Positions 1 to 6,999 of a DNA stretch of 64,000 nucleotides are shown here, one piece after another. How positions within the stretch are numbered: the first letter of the stretch is position 1; the number at the start of each line of letters is the position of its first letter. Under the pieces are notes generated by a model that searched no databases, was not told the origin of the DNA, and worked only from the letters and a program-made list of their open reading frames with translations. A program made the position numbers and the translations under genes. The stretch comes from an uncultured Campylobacter sp. (GTDB taxonomy: Bacteria; Campylobacterota; Campylobacteria; Campylobacterales; Campylobacteraceae), in assembly GCA_900539255.1 (NCBI GenBank), contig UQBJ01000001.1:1-64000 (forward strand), given 5' to 3'.

Positions 1-7
1 GGGGGGG
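1..7. repeat. poly-G tract at window edge
   Basis: Seven G residues open the window and may continue outside it. They lie inside the reading frame that ends at base 115 and encode Gly-Gly. Poly-G tracts of eight or more are the classical phase-variation tracts of Campylobacter. The true length cannot be seen here. Confidence 0.5.
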
Positions 8-115
8 AACACCTTTGCGCCTAAATTTGGCTGGCAAAAAGAGTATGCAAAAACGCTAAAAATCTTTACCCAAAAAGTCAAAGAAAGACTTGAAATTTTA
101 ACACAAACTCCGTAA
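2..115 (+). CDS. 3' end of an unidentified protein gene
   Basis: An open frame runs from the window edge to a TAA at 113-115 and gives 37 residues (starting GGNTFAPKFGWQKEYAK, then a lysine-rich helix-like tail). The Gly-Gly pair is encoded by the G tract at the edge, so the gene may be phase variable. I do not recognise the family. The AAATTT-containing codons and Lys/Leu content fit the rest of the window, so it is probably a genuine gene end rather than chance reading. Confidence 0.45.
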   Translation, partial: GGNTFAPKFGWQKEYAKTLKIFTQKVKERLEILTQTP

Positions 116-276
116 ATTCACGCTATTTTGATGGATTTAGCAGCAAATTTTTTTAAAAAATTCAAAAAATTCACAGCGTGGCTTAAAATTTTAAATACTC
201 TTTTTTAAAACATTGTCTGCCATACTGATAAAATTTTGTTATATTGAATGATATTTTTATCGTATTGAAAAATGTT

Positions 277-563
277 GTCATACTGACTTGTCTTGCCGAC
301 TTATTTGTCCCTTGTCATACTGAGCGCAGCGAAGTATCCATAAAATCAAAGCGTGATTTTAGTGCTTTAAGGTATATCTTAAATTCTATGGATTTTTCGC
401 TCGTTTTACTCGCTCAAAATGACAAAATCAACCTTGTCATACTGACTTGTCTTATCGTATGGATGCAATTTGTCATACTGAATTTTACAGAGCAGAGTGA
501 AGTATCTATAAAATTCAAAGCGTATCTTAAAATCTTTGGATTTTAGCCTTTGCCGAAGTATCC
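277..563. repeat. cluster of GTCATACTGA-type dispersed palindromic repeats
   Basis: The 540 bases after the partial gene hold no convincing gene. They contain several copies of a short repeat, at 277-297, 314-339, 436-451 and 472-507. The copy at 314-339 reads GTCATACTGAGCG then CAGCGAAGTATCC, and its inverted counterpart at 390-423 ends CGCTCAAAATGAC. The 314-423 unit is therefore a 110-base imperfect palindrome. The same family recurs near 6.0 and 6.8 kb. Reading through it gives the peptide CHTERSEVS, a hallmark of spurious repeat-derived ORFs. Confidence 0.75.
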
Positions 564-653
564 AACCCAAAACATAAGATAAATTTAAAAAATGTGAAAT
601 AAATTTAAAAGTAGGTAATTTGTTAAATTTAAAGAAATTTTAATTTACGGCAA

Positions 654-863
654 GTGGATTGCCGCACCTTGCTTTCGCAAAGCTCACAATTAGGCAGCTT
701 ATTATTTTGCAGCTACGCTATACAAAATTTAAGGCAACAAAGTGGGCAAGTTGCGCCCAGCATTTGCATTAAGCAAAAAAAGCACAAAAGCAAGGTGAGT
801 TTTTACGCCACAAGCGACATAAAAGCGCTCAAAAACACGGCAAAAATTTGGCTTGGGGAGTGA
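654..863 (+). pseudogene. murI: decayed 3' fragment of glutamate racemase (murI)
   Basis: The last 26 residues of this 69-codon frame (HKSKVSFYATSDIKALKNTA then KIWLGE) closely match what I recall as the C-terminus of Campylobacter MurI (HKAKLHFYASSDVESLKNTA then KIWLNL). Upstream only a weak resemblance to the active-site cysteine region remains (CRTLLSQ for CTHFPLL, AIQNLRQQ for AIVEFLKER). About 200 N-terminal residues are missing and their place is taken by dispersed repeats and another gene end. MurI makes D-glutamate for peptidoglycan, so an intact copy is expected elsewhere. The identification comes from memory of the family, not from an alignment run. Confidence 0.65.
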
Positions 864-872
864 TTTACAAAG

Positions 873-2039
873 CTAATTTCGCCTTTTATACTCATCATAG
901 CTAAATTCGCGCGCCATTTCAAGCTCGCCATTTTGCCTTAAAAAGAGCAAATTTGGCAGCACAACCCCGTTAAAAGTCGTGTTTTTTACTATGCTGTAAT
1001 GGGCTTGGTCTAAAAAAACCACCTTGTCGCCGATTTGCAAAGGATTTTTAAAGGCGTATTCGCCCATTATATCGCCAGCTAAACAGGTATTGCCTCCAAA
1101 TAAATACGCAAATTCGCCATTTTTAAGGCTTGAAACCTGCTCGCCCTCCCTTGTAGCAATGATTTTAGCATTTGCTACCTCGCTCGTGTAAGGCATTATG
1201 ATGGTATCAGGCATATGCGCCTCGCTTGAAGTGTCTAAAATGGCTATGTCCTTTTCATTTCGCACTATGTCAATCACGCTAGCAACCAGCACTCCAACCT
1301 CCCAGCCCACAGCCTCGCCCGGCTCTAAAAACACCTGCACGCCAAATTCATCGGCAAAGCCCTTGCACAAGGCGATGAGCTTGTCTGTGTCATAGCCTTT
1401 TTTTGTGATATGATGTCCGCCGCCAAAATTCACCCATTTCATTTTGGGTAAAAATTCGCCAAATTTTGCCCTAAATTCAGCCAAAACAAGCTCCAAGCTC
1501 TCAGCACTTTCCTCGCACAAGGCGTGAAAATGAAGCCCGCTTACCGCGCTTAAATCGGCATTTTGCAAGTCTTTTGCCAAGATACCAAGCCTTGAAAACC
1601 GCCCACAAGGGTTGTAAAGCTCTTTTGGGGCAACTGAAAATTCCACATTGCAGCGAAGTCCGATTTTGACATTTGCGCGCAAAGCCCTGTCCTTAAAGCG
1701 CTCAAACTGCGTCAAAGAGTTGAAAACGATATGGTTTGAAAGGGCTAAAATTTCATCGATTTCGCCGTCTTTGAAAGCTGGGCTGAAAGTGTGGATTTGC
1801 TTTCCCATAAACTCGTGAGCGAATTTTGCCTCCCAAAGCCCACTGCACGCACAGCCGCTTAAATACTCGCCCACGATTTTTAAGGCGGGGCTAAACGCAA
1901 AGCCCTTTAAGGCAAGCAGCACCTTTGCCCCACTTTTTTGCGCCACACTTGCCAAAAGCTCGCAGTTTCGCCGCAACGCACTCTCTTCGATGACATAGGC
2001 TGGGGTTTTGATTTGGTGTAGATGAGATAAAACTTGCAT
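873..2039 (-). CDS. nspC: carboxynorspermidine decarboxylase
   Basis: This is a 388-residue PLP enzyme of the alanine-racemase fold (fold III). It decarboxylates carboxyspermidine or carboxynorspermidine in the cytosol, the last step of the alternative spermidine route used by Campylobacterales. K45 in LALKGFA is the expected PLP lysine. The HFHALCEES motif lies in the barrel, and CLAGD near the C-terminus holds the expected catalytic cysteine at the dimer interface. Length is typical (about 380). A TATAAT box lies 24 bases upstream of the ATG. The partner carboxyspermidine dehydrogenase gene is not in this window. Confidence 0.93.
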   Translation of the reverse strand: MQVLSHLHQIKTPAYVIEESALRRNCELLASVAQKSGAKVLLALKGFAFSPALKIVGEYLSGCACSGLWEAKFAHEFMGKQIHTFSPAFKDGEIDEILALSNHIVFNSLTQFERFKDRALRANVKIGLRCNVEFSVAPKELYNPCGRFSRLGILAKDLQNADLSAVSGLHFHALCEESAESLELVLAEFRAKFGEFLPKMKWVNFGGGHHITKKGYDTDKLIALCKGFADEFGVQVFLEPGEAVGWEVGVLVASVIDIVRNEKDIAILDTSSEAHMPDTIIMPYTSEVANAKIIATREGEQVSSLKNGEFAYLFGGNTCLAGDIMGEYAFKNPLQIGDKVVFLDQAHYSIVKNTTFNGVVLPNLLFLRQNGELEMAREFSYDEYKRRN

Positions 2040-2062
2040 TTTCGCCCTTGAATTTTTGTGTG

Positions 2063-2068
2063 ATTATA
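2063..2068 (-). promoter_or_regulatory. -10 box (TATAAT) for nspC
   Basis: A perfect TATAAT on the minus strand sits 24 bases upstream of the nspC start, in the context CGCTATAAT. No convincing -35 is needed by Campylobacter sigma70. Confidence 0.6.
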
Positions 2069-2207
2069 GCGAAAATTCTTAAATCTTGCTTGCGGGGCTG
2101 AATTTTTGATGATTTTGTGGTTTTAAAAATGCTTTGACAAACACACTCTCACGCAAATAAATTTCTTTGCTCACACAAACAAAACACACCACACAAAGCC
2201 TTAAATT

Positions 2208-3020
2208 TCACTCATTTGGCTTTGGAGCAAATTCTATTTCATAGCCTATTTGTGAGGCGAATTCAAAATTTTTTATCTTTTTAAAATCACTAAAAGCATC
2301 TCCTAAAAATTCGCCTGCGTTATTTTCAAGTTTTGCCGACAAATTAAAGCTAAATTCAGTAATGTTTTGAACCACACCACTCGTTTTTTCAGTGTTTTTA
2401 AAGACCCTAGATGAGATAGAGTCGCCTTGGAGATATTGTCTTACTTTCACGGCAAATTCTGGCGGTAAGGCTTGTATGTCTATACTTTGTTCATTTATAT
2501 AATCTCGCAGTTTATTAGGACTATAATGCACCAACTCTTTTCCTTCTTCGATACTTTCTTTTTTGTGGGCTAGGTCAATTTCTTTTTTTGTCTCAAATTT
2601 TATATTTATAGTGCCATTTCCGTGTGTTTGACCAAATTTAAAGAAAGATTTAAACTTTGACAAAAAGGTTTTTTTATCTTCTTTTTTGATTTTGATTTCA
2701 AAGTCGCTTTTATATGATTTAGCGCCCATTTTGCAAGCAAGGTCATACATTACACTTGACAAATCCTTGCGATAAAGTTCGTCAAATTCGTGCGTGGGAT
2801 AATACACATTTTTGTATATATAGCTTGGCGTTAAAAGGATAGTTTCGCACTTTTCAAGGCTGATGAGACTGCCGTTTAGCTTTTTTACAACCTTATCTTG
2901 CAAAGTCTTAATATTTGTCGGTTTAATTTCCTTTCCAACTAAATTTTTAAGCTGTGTGGGATTGTTTTTAAAAAGCTCCTCACGGACATCATCTACGGCT
3001 AAAATCACCTCATCACTCAT
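2208..3020 (-). CDS. hypothetical protein, last gene of the GTPase locus
   Basis: The 270-residue protein is not recognised. It has no signal peptide or clear membrane segment. It is charged and lysine-rich in the middle (KIKKEDKKTFLSKFKSFFKF, about residues 130-150), then mixed alpha/beta-looking sequence with a short glycine patch (THGNG). GGGAGT precedes the ATG at a good distance. The start lies 13 bases downstream of the stop of the tail-anchored protein gene, so the two are almost certainly co-transcribed with the GTPase. A soluble cytosolic partner or effector of the membrane GTPase is a guess from position only. Base composition is more AT-rich than nspC next door. Confidence 0.7.
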   Translation of the reverse strand: MSDEVILAVDDVREELFKNNPTQLKNLVGKEIKPTNIKTLQDKVVKKLNGSLISLEKCETILLTPSYIYKNVYYPTHEFDELYRKDLSSVMYDLACKMGAKSYKSDFEIKIKKEDKKTFLSKFKSFFKFGQTHGNGTINIKFETKKEIDLAHKKESIEEGKELVHYSPNKLRDYINEQSIDIQALPPEFAVKVRQYLQGDSISSRVFKNTEKTSGVVQNITEFSFNLSAKLENNAGEFLGDAFSDFKKIKNFEFASQIGYEIEFAPKPNE

Positions 3021-3033
3021 ATTTACTCCCTTT

Positions 3034-3450
3034 TTAATTTATAACAACAAGCACTAATGCTACGCTCACAAGCACAGCCAAGCACAAGGTTAGCATTTGT
3101 TTTTTACGCTTTTTTTGATAAAGCCCAAAAAGTTTTTCCCATTTCTCATAGTCAAGCCCCAAAGCATTTATAGTGCTTTGCACAAGCTTTAAAGAAGTGC
3201 CTTTGTCCCACACGATAAGAGCGGTGCGAATTCTACCCAAATCATCTTTTTGCGGGTGATAAATGTTGCAAAAGAATTTATTTGAGCGTATCTTTTGAAT
3301 TTGCTCTTTGTCGCTATATTTTATTTTATCCACCTCATCAAAGATATTTTCTGCGCATTTTCTTGCCTCATCGCCACTAAGAATTTGCCCATCAAGGACT
3401 ACGACATTGTTTTCGTCTCTTTTTATAGCTTGTATCATCGCACTTATCAT
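3034..3450 (-). CDS. tail-anchored hypothetical protein, GTPase partner
   Basis: The 138-residue protein has a soluble N-terminal part of about 115 residues, a basic stretch (KKRKKQ) and one C-terminal hydrophobic helix (MLTLCLAVLVSVALVLVVIN) ending at the stop. This predicts a tail-anchored membrane protein facing the cytosol. The start codon overlaps the GTPase stop by one base (TAATG), a sign of translational coupling. A second ATG four codons in is an alternative start. The family is not recognised. Since both it and the GTPase are single-span membrane proteins, a complex at the inner membrane is plausible. Confidence 0.72.
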   Translation of the reverse strand: MISAMIQAIKRDENNVVVLDGQILSGDEARKCAENIFDEVDKIKYSDKEQIQKIRSNKFFCNIYHPQKDDLGRIRTALIVWDKGTSLKLVQSTINALGLDYEKWEKLFGLYQKKRKKQMLTLCLAVLVSVALVLVVIN

Positions 3451-4058
3451 TAGGATACTCCCTTGATGAAGTCCTCCACTTCACTTTTGGCTTGGCTGTT
3501 GTTTATAAGCTGAAAAATTTGACAATACATTATATCTTTTAATTCTTGCTTTATGCTTTGTTCTTTTTGCTCATCAATCTTGTCTTTATGAGTTCCCAAA
3601 GCTACGCATTGAAAGCCTCTTTTATCTGCTTCTATTTTAATAGCTTCAATGATGGCTTTGTGTTTTTTGCTATAATCACTTGCGTCAAAAACATAGATTT
3701 CCAAGACCTTATTTTTATGCTTTTTGGCAAGCTTGTTTTTAAGATCTTCTATCTTTTTTTTGTTATAAGCAGCTCCTTCTGTATCGGTAAATCCATATTT
3801 AAGATTTGCGATTTTTACTTCCAAAGCATTTTCTTTGTTGCTTGGAGTTCTTTTGCTTTCAGACTCTTTAAGCATTTCATTGTCTTTAAGTCTTAGCACT
3901 TCAAGCAAGGTCGTTTTGCCTACGCCACTTTCACCACTGAGAAAAACAATTTTATCTTTTCTAGTGATAATCCGATAAGCTGCTTTTCCCGCAAGCACTC
4001 CTCCCGTTAGCCCAAGCAAAATATATATTGCCCACGCAAAAAACAATGGTAAAGGCAT
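3450..4058 (-). CDS. membrane-anchored small P-loop GTPase
   Basis: The 202-residue protein starts with a transmembrane helix (about residues 4-24), followed directly by a G domain. The P-loop GESGVGKT is at residues 42-49, DTEG at 92-95 fits the G3 DxxG motif, and THKD at 156-159 fits the G4 [NT]KxD motif. The layout of one N-terminal helix then a compact G domain resembles the signal-recognition-particle receptor beta/Arf-like branch rather than the larger Era or dynamin families. AGGAGG precedes the ATG. It heads a tightly packed three-gene unit with the two downstream hypothetical genes. Nucleotide binding is well supported; cellular role is unknown. Confidence 0.78.
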   Translation of the reverse strand: MPLPLFFAWAIYILLGLTGGVLAGKAAYRIITRKDKIVFLSGESGVGKTTLLEVLRLKDNEMLKESESKRTPSNKENALEVKIANLKYGFTDTEGAAYNKKKIEDLKNKLAKKHKNKVLEIYVFDASDYSKKHKAIIEAIKIEADKRGFQCVALGTHKDKIDEQKEQSIKQELKDIMYCQIFQLINNSQAKSEVEDFIKGVS

Positions 4059-4153
4059 AATATCCTCCTAAAAATTTAATTTCCCAAAGTTATGGCTTTG
4101 GGTTCAGTAAGTGCTTAAATTCTACTCACTTTTTTTAAACACTTAAAAACAAG

Positions 4154-4180
4154 GTGCTGAATTTAAGCTAAATTCAGCAC
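4154..4180 (-). terminator. hairpin with T-rich tail between the two halves of the GTPase locus
   Basis: A perfect 11-base-pair stem (GTGCTGAATTT, five-base loop, complement) is followed on the minus strand by CTTGTTTTTA. It lies between the coiled-coil gene and the GTPase gene and could end or attenuate transcription coming from 5815. The 4059-4233 gap holds no gene. Confidence 0.5.
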
Positions 4181-4233
4181 GCAAACACAAACTAGACTTT
4201 TGCCTCTATGACATTATCATCTCAGGCAAAGCA

Positions 4234-5010
4234 TCACCGAGCAGCTTGTTCTTTCTTAAAAAGCTTCTTGAAAAAGTTTATAACCTTGTGGTGCAATCGT
4301 AGAGTTACTTTGTAACTTTTTTCTAAGCTTTCATAGATATGTTGGAATTCACTATATATTTCAAGGACTGCATCTTGCGTATCTTTGACTTCGTTGCCCA
4401 AGCTGTAAATCGCATTGGCACTATTTCTCGCTCTATTGTTGAGAATTTCAAATTGTTCCCTTGAATACTCTTGTAAATTTCCTACTCTATTGTCGAGAAT
4501 TTCAAATTGCTCATTTGAATACTCTTGCAAATTTCCTAATCTATCATTGAGAACTTTCAATTGTCTCTTTGAGGCTTCTTTTATTCCCTGAATCATAGCA
4601 GCAGTCATTGCGGCATTAGTTAGAATCAAGAAATTAGCAAACGCTTCATTAGCTTTATCTAGTTCTTGTTTTCGGTCAAATCTGAGATCAGTCAATTTGT
4701 TGTATTCTCTTTGCATTCTTAGCTCTTTTTCCATTTTATTTTCGCCATCACCAAAAATACGAGAAAGCAACGGGTCATCTTCGACTTCATCCATTTCTTT
4801 GGTTAAAAGCTTGGCTTTTATTTGAGCAACGGCAAATTCAGTCTCTTTTTGAACGATAGCATTAGAAAGCGCATTAGCGGTTTCTTGTATCTGCCACTCA
4901 CTATTTGGCAAGCTCAACTCACCACGCCTGAGTTTGTTGAGAGTATCAACGATATTTTCGCTTTTGATACTTTCAATTTGTATTTGTGGAATGTTTGTTT
5001 GTTCTTGCAT
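4234..5010 (-). CDS. coiled-coil hypothetical protein with internal 18-residue repeats
   Basis: The 258-residue protein is mostly predicted helix. Residues about 150-205 contain near-identical 18-residue units (LNDRLGNLQEYSNEQFEI, then LDNRVGNLQEYSREQFEI, then a partial third), which suggests an extended coiled coil. The C-terminus is very basic (FFKKLFKKEQAAR), which could contact membrane or nucleic acid. No signal peptide or membrane span is seen. GGAGA of the ribosome binding site lies inside the end of the preceding gene, so the two are coupled. The family is not recognised; the name reflects structure only. Confidence 0.72.
   Translation of the reverse strand: MQEQTNIPQIQIESIKSENIVDTLNKLRRGELSLPNSEWQIQETANALSNAIVQKETEFAVAQIKAKLLTKEMDEVEDDPLLSRIFGDGENKMEKELRMQREYNKLTDLRFDRKQELDKANEAFANFLILTNAAMTAAMIQGIKEASKRQLKVLNDRLGNLQEYSNEQFEILDNRVGNLQEYSREQFEILNNRARNSANAIYSLGNEVKDTQDAVLEIYSEFQHIYESLEKSYKVTLRLHHKVINFFKKLFKKEQAAR
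4432..4563 (-). repeat. 54-base tandem repeat inside the coiled-coil gene
   Basis: Two full 54-base units (4432-4485 and 4486-4539) and a partial third (from 4540) are highly similar. The unit is a multiple of three, so copy-number change would keep the frame and vary coiled-coil length. Confidence 0.8.
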
Positions 5011-5011
5011 T

Positions 5012-5815
5012 TTATTCTCCTTTTTGCAAATTTAAAAGTTTTTGGAGGCTTTCATCATAAGCCTTGCGGGCTTTGTCGATTTCGCCTTTGATTTGCTGAA
5101 AGCTTTGCTTAAACCAGCCTGACGCATTTTGATAATGCGTTATCTCATTTGTCTGCGCCATCACTTGCGTGTTGGACGGTATAAGCTGAGAGCCTTTGCG
5201 CCGTATCATCAAGGCTTTTTCTAGCGGATATGATTTAAGCACGGATTTGATGATTTTCTTGCTTTTATCAAGTATCCTTTCAAGCTCTTGGGCTGTTTTG
5301 TTTGCTTTCCACCATTTTTCAAAGCGCGACAAACGCTCGCTAGTCGTAAGCTCTGTGGATTTGTAGATTGCAACCAGCTGTTCGTCTTTGTTGAGCGATT
5401 TAAGCACTTGTTGCCATTGCTGCATAGTGGTAAATTCAGCCTCATCAAGCTCTTCTTGCAGGGCTTTTGATATTAAATTCACCTCATTAAGCTCAAACAC
5501 ATACAAGATAAACGCTCCGCCAAATTGCATATTAAGCACATTTGCGTCCTCCTTATCCAGCAACGCCTCCTCGTTGGAGTCGTTTTCAAGTATGATTTTA
5601 GCGAATTTCGCAAAGCAAAATTCATCTATCGCCTTGAAAATATACTCCTTTATGCGCTTTGAAAAAGCCTCCAAGCGCGCCTTGCCTTTCTCATCAAGTG
5701 ATGAATTTGTGGCAAGTTCCACAAACTCTTCTCCCTCTTGAACCGTAAATTTGCGTTTGAGCATTTCTCCTATTAAATGCTCAAAATAATCAAACTCGGT
5801 GTTTTCATCTGCCAT
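5012..5815 (-). CDS. hypothetical protein, first gene of the GTPase locus
   Basis: The 267-residue protein is acidic in its first half and basic and helical in its second half, with an aromatic patch (FEKWWKA, about residue 165). No known domain, signal peptide or membrane span is recognised. AAGGAG stands eight bases before the ATG. Its stop is two bases from the next start, so the pair 5815-4234 forms one unit. No clean -10 box was found upstream. Together with the downstream GTPase unit it makes a five-gene accessory block between nspC and nusA. Confidence 0.7.
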   Translation of the reverse strand: MADENTEFDYFEHLIGEMLKRKFTVQEGEEFVELATNSSLDEKGKARLEAFSKRIKEYIFKAIDEFCFAKFAKIILENDSNEEALLDKEDANVLNMQFGGAFILYVFELNEVNLISKALQEELDEAEFTTMQQWQQVLKSLNKDEQLVAIYKSTELTTSERLSRFEKWWKANKTAQELERILDKSKKIIKSVLKSYPLEKALMIRRKGSQLIPSNTQVMAQTNEITHYQNASGWFKQSFQQIKGEIDKARKAYDESLQKLLNLQKGE

Positions 5816-5994
5816 TTTTTCTCCTTGTGTTGAAATTTATCAGTTTGCACTGAGCAAAAACTTGGGGTAAAAATATGAAAAAGCCTTGTGTAAGGCTTGA
5901 AATTTGAGATAAATTTATAAAATGCTTTGAATTTACAAAATGCCTTGAATTTTGAGTGAAAATATCCGTTATTTTTAGACAAAAGCCCGAATTT

Positions 5995-6110
5995 GTCATA
6001 CTGAGCGCAAGCGAAGTATCCAAAAATGGCAAGTTTTCTTGTAATTTGTGTGGATTTTTTTGCTGCGGCTTGCACCTTGCAACCCGTTGGGTCGCTACGC
6101 TCAAAATGAC
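5995..6110. repeat. 116-base palindromic repeat element
   Basis: The unit opens with GTCATACTGAGCG and closes with CGCTACGCTCAAAATGAC, which are inverted relatives of each other. Its right half (6050-6110) is an inverted copy of 6709-6769. It belongs to the same family as 314-423 and 6779-6872. Confidence 0.75.
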
Positions 6111-6166
6111 AAGACGAGCAAAAAGATTTAAAAAATTGAAAAAATAAATTGCAAATAAAAAGCTGA

Positions 6167-6502
6167 CTAACGAGAGAGAGAGAGAGAGAGAGAGAGGTCC
6201 CGCCCAAACACTGCTACCATTTTCGCCTTGCTTGCTTTGCTCGCTTCGCCCGCAAACACTTGCCACACTAAATTTGCTACGCTTGCTTTGCTGTGCCATT
6301 GAATTTTGCCACGCTGTGCCGTTTCGTTTTCAAATTCGCCACGCCACGCTGTGTTGTGCTTTGCTGAATTTATAACGCCTTGCCACGCAACACCGCACGC
6401 CAAATTTTCGCCCCAAGCGCAAGGCGCAAGCACCGCCACGCTCAAAGGCGTTGCGTTAAGATGACACAAAGCATTAGCAAAAGCCACAAAATTTGCTTTC
6501 AA
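6167..6502 (-). CDS. small ORF with a (GA)12 tract, promoter-linked, repeat family
   Basis: The 111-codon frame starts with TTG (LKANFVAF), preceded by AAAAGGA at a good distance and by a TATAAT box at 6544-6549. The peptide is Ala/Cys/Trp-rich and unlike any family I know. Near its end it runs through the GA tract as alternating Ser-Leu and stops at 6167; the other two frames through the tract stay open much further. The -10 region and first codons are repeated upstream of ung (20661-20716), so this may be a repeat-borne leader peptide rather than a protein gene. Existence as a translated gene is uncertain. Confidence 0.3.
   Translation of the reverse strand: MKANFVAFANALCHLNATPLSVAVLAPCAWGENLACGVAWQGVINSAKHNTAWRGEFENETAQRGKIQWHSKASVANLVWQVFAGEASKASKAKMVAVFGRDLSLSLSLSR
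6172..6196. repeat. (GA)12 dinucleotide repeat
   Basis: Twenty-five bases of uninterrupted GA (12.5 units). Dinucleotide tracts of this length are slippage-prone. It lies in the 3' part of the small minus-strand ORF, where gain or loss of one unit changes the reading frame. Confidence 0.95.
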
Positions 6503-6543
6503 AGGCTCGTCCTTTTTTAAATTCTCTAAAAATTGATTTGTAG

Positions 6544-6549
6544 ATTATA
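6544..6549 (-). promoter_or_regulatory. -10 box (TATAAT) of a repeated promoter element
   Basis: TATAAT on the minus strand within a 30-base stretch (6529-6558) that differs at one base from 20661-20690 in front of ung. It would drive the small ORF starting at 6502. Confidence 0.5.
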
Positions 6550-6708
6550 ACCTTTTTAAGCTGAATTTTTACCAAAATTTTGAGAAAAATTTTGAAAAAA
6601 TTTGCAAATTTCATTTAAAGGCTTTGAAATTTAGTGTTTTTTGGCTTGCTACGCTGTTTTTTAGAAAAAACGGCTTGCAAAGTGCAAAGCAAAAAATCTC
6701 AAACATTT

Positions 6709-6769
6709 GTCATTTTGAGCGTAGCGACTAGGCGGGTTGTAAGGCGCAAGCCGCAGCAAAAAAATCCAC
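6709..6769. repeat. inverted copy of the 6050-6110 repeat half
   Basis: The reverse complement matches 6050-6110 over 61 bases with about six differences. Both carry GCTGCGGCTTGC and GTCGCTACGCTC. Confidence 0.8.
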
Positions 6770-6778
6770 ACCACTGCT

Positions 6779-6872
6779 GTCATTTTGAGCGATAGCGAAA
6801 AATCCACAAATTCTATATTTAGTAGTCCATTCTTCGTGTTTTGTGTAGATACTTCGCTACGCTCAGTATGAC
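6779..6872. repeat. 94-base palindromic repeat element
   Basis: It opens with GTCATTTTGAGCG and closes with CGCTACGCTCAGTATGAC, so the ends are inverted relatives. Same family as 314-423 and 5995-6110. Confidence 0.75.
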
Positions 6873-6999
6873 AAATTTTAAGATTTGTGGGTTGCCACGC
6901 AAATTTTTGAAAAATGTGCAAATTTTACTTTTAAAAGGCTTTGGAATTTAACTTTTTTCGCAAAAAGCCACAAGGAAAATTTACTCAAAAATTTACTCG

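Larger units (their letters stand above)
5816..6999. other. repeat-rich intergenic region between the GTPase locus and nusA
   Basis: About 1.2 kb without a conserved gene. It holds palindromic repeat elements at 5995-6110 and 6709-6872, a (GA)12 tract, a low-complexity zone rich in GCCACGC words (about 6200-6440), and one small promoter-linked ORF described separately. Long open frames here run through the dispersed repeats and are not convincing genes. Confidence 0.7.

Noticed and set aside
244..546. Open frame of about 100 codons, plus strand
   Set aside because: It reads straight through the dispersed repeats (peptide CHTERSEVS) with no ribosome binding site; a repeat artefact.
4432..4563. 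Possible CRISPR-like array
   Set aside because: The 54-base units are contiguous, in frame and coding, with no spacers. No array was seen anywhere in the window.
5773..6299. Two overlapping minus-strand open frames containing Ser-Leu runs
   Set aside because: They are frame shadows through the GA tract and palindromic repeats with no own start signal; they matter only as alternative tails of the small ORF at 6502.
6661..6921. Minus-strand frame of 86 codons
   Set aside because: Composed of the repeat family at 6709-6872 (HTERSEVST peptide); no ribosome binding site.
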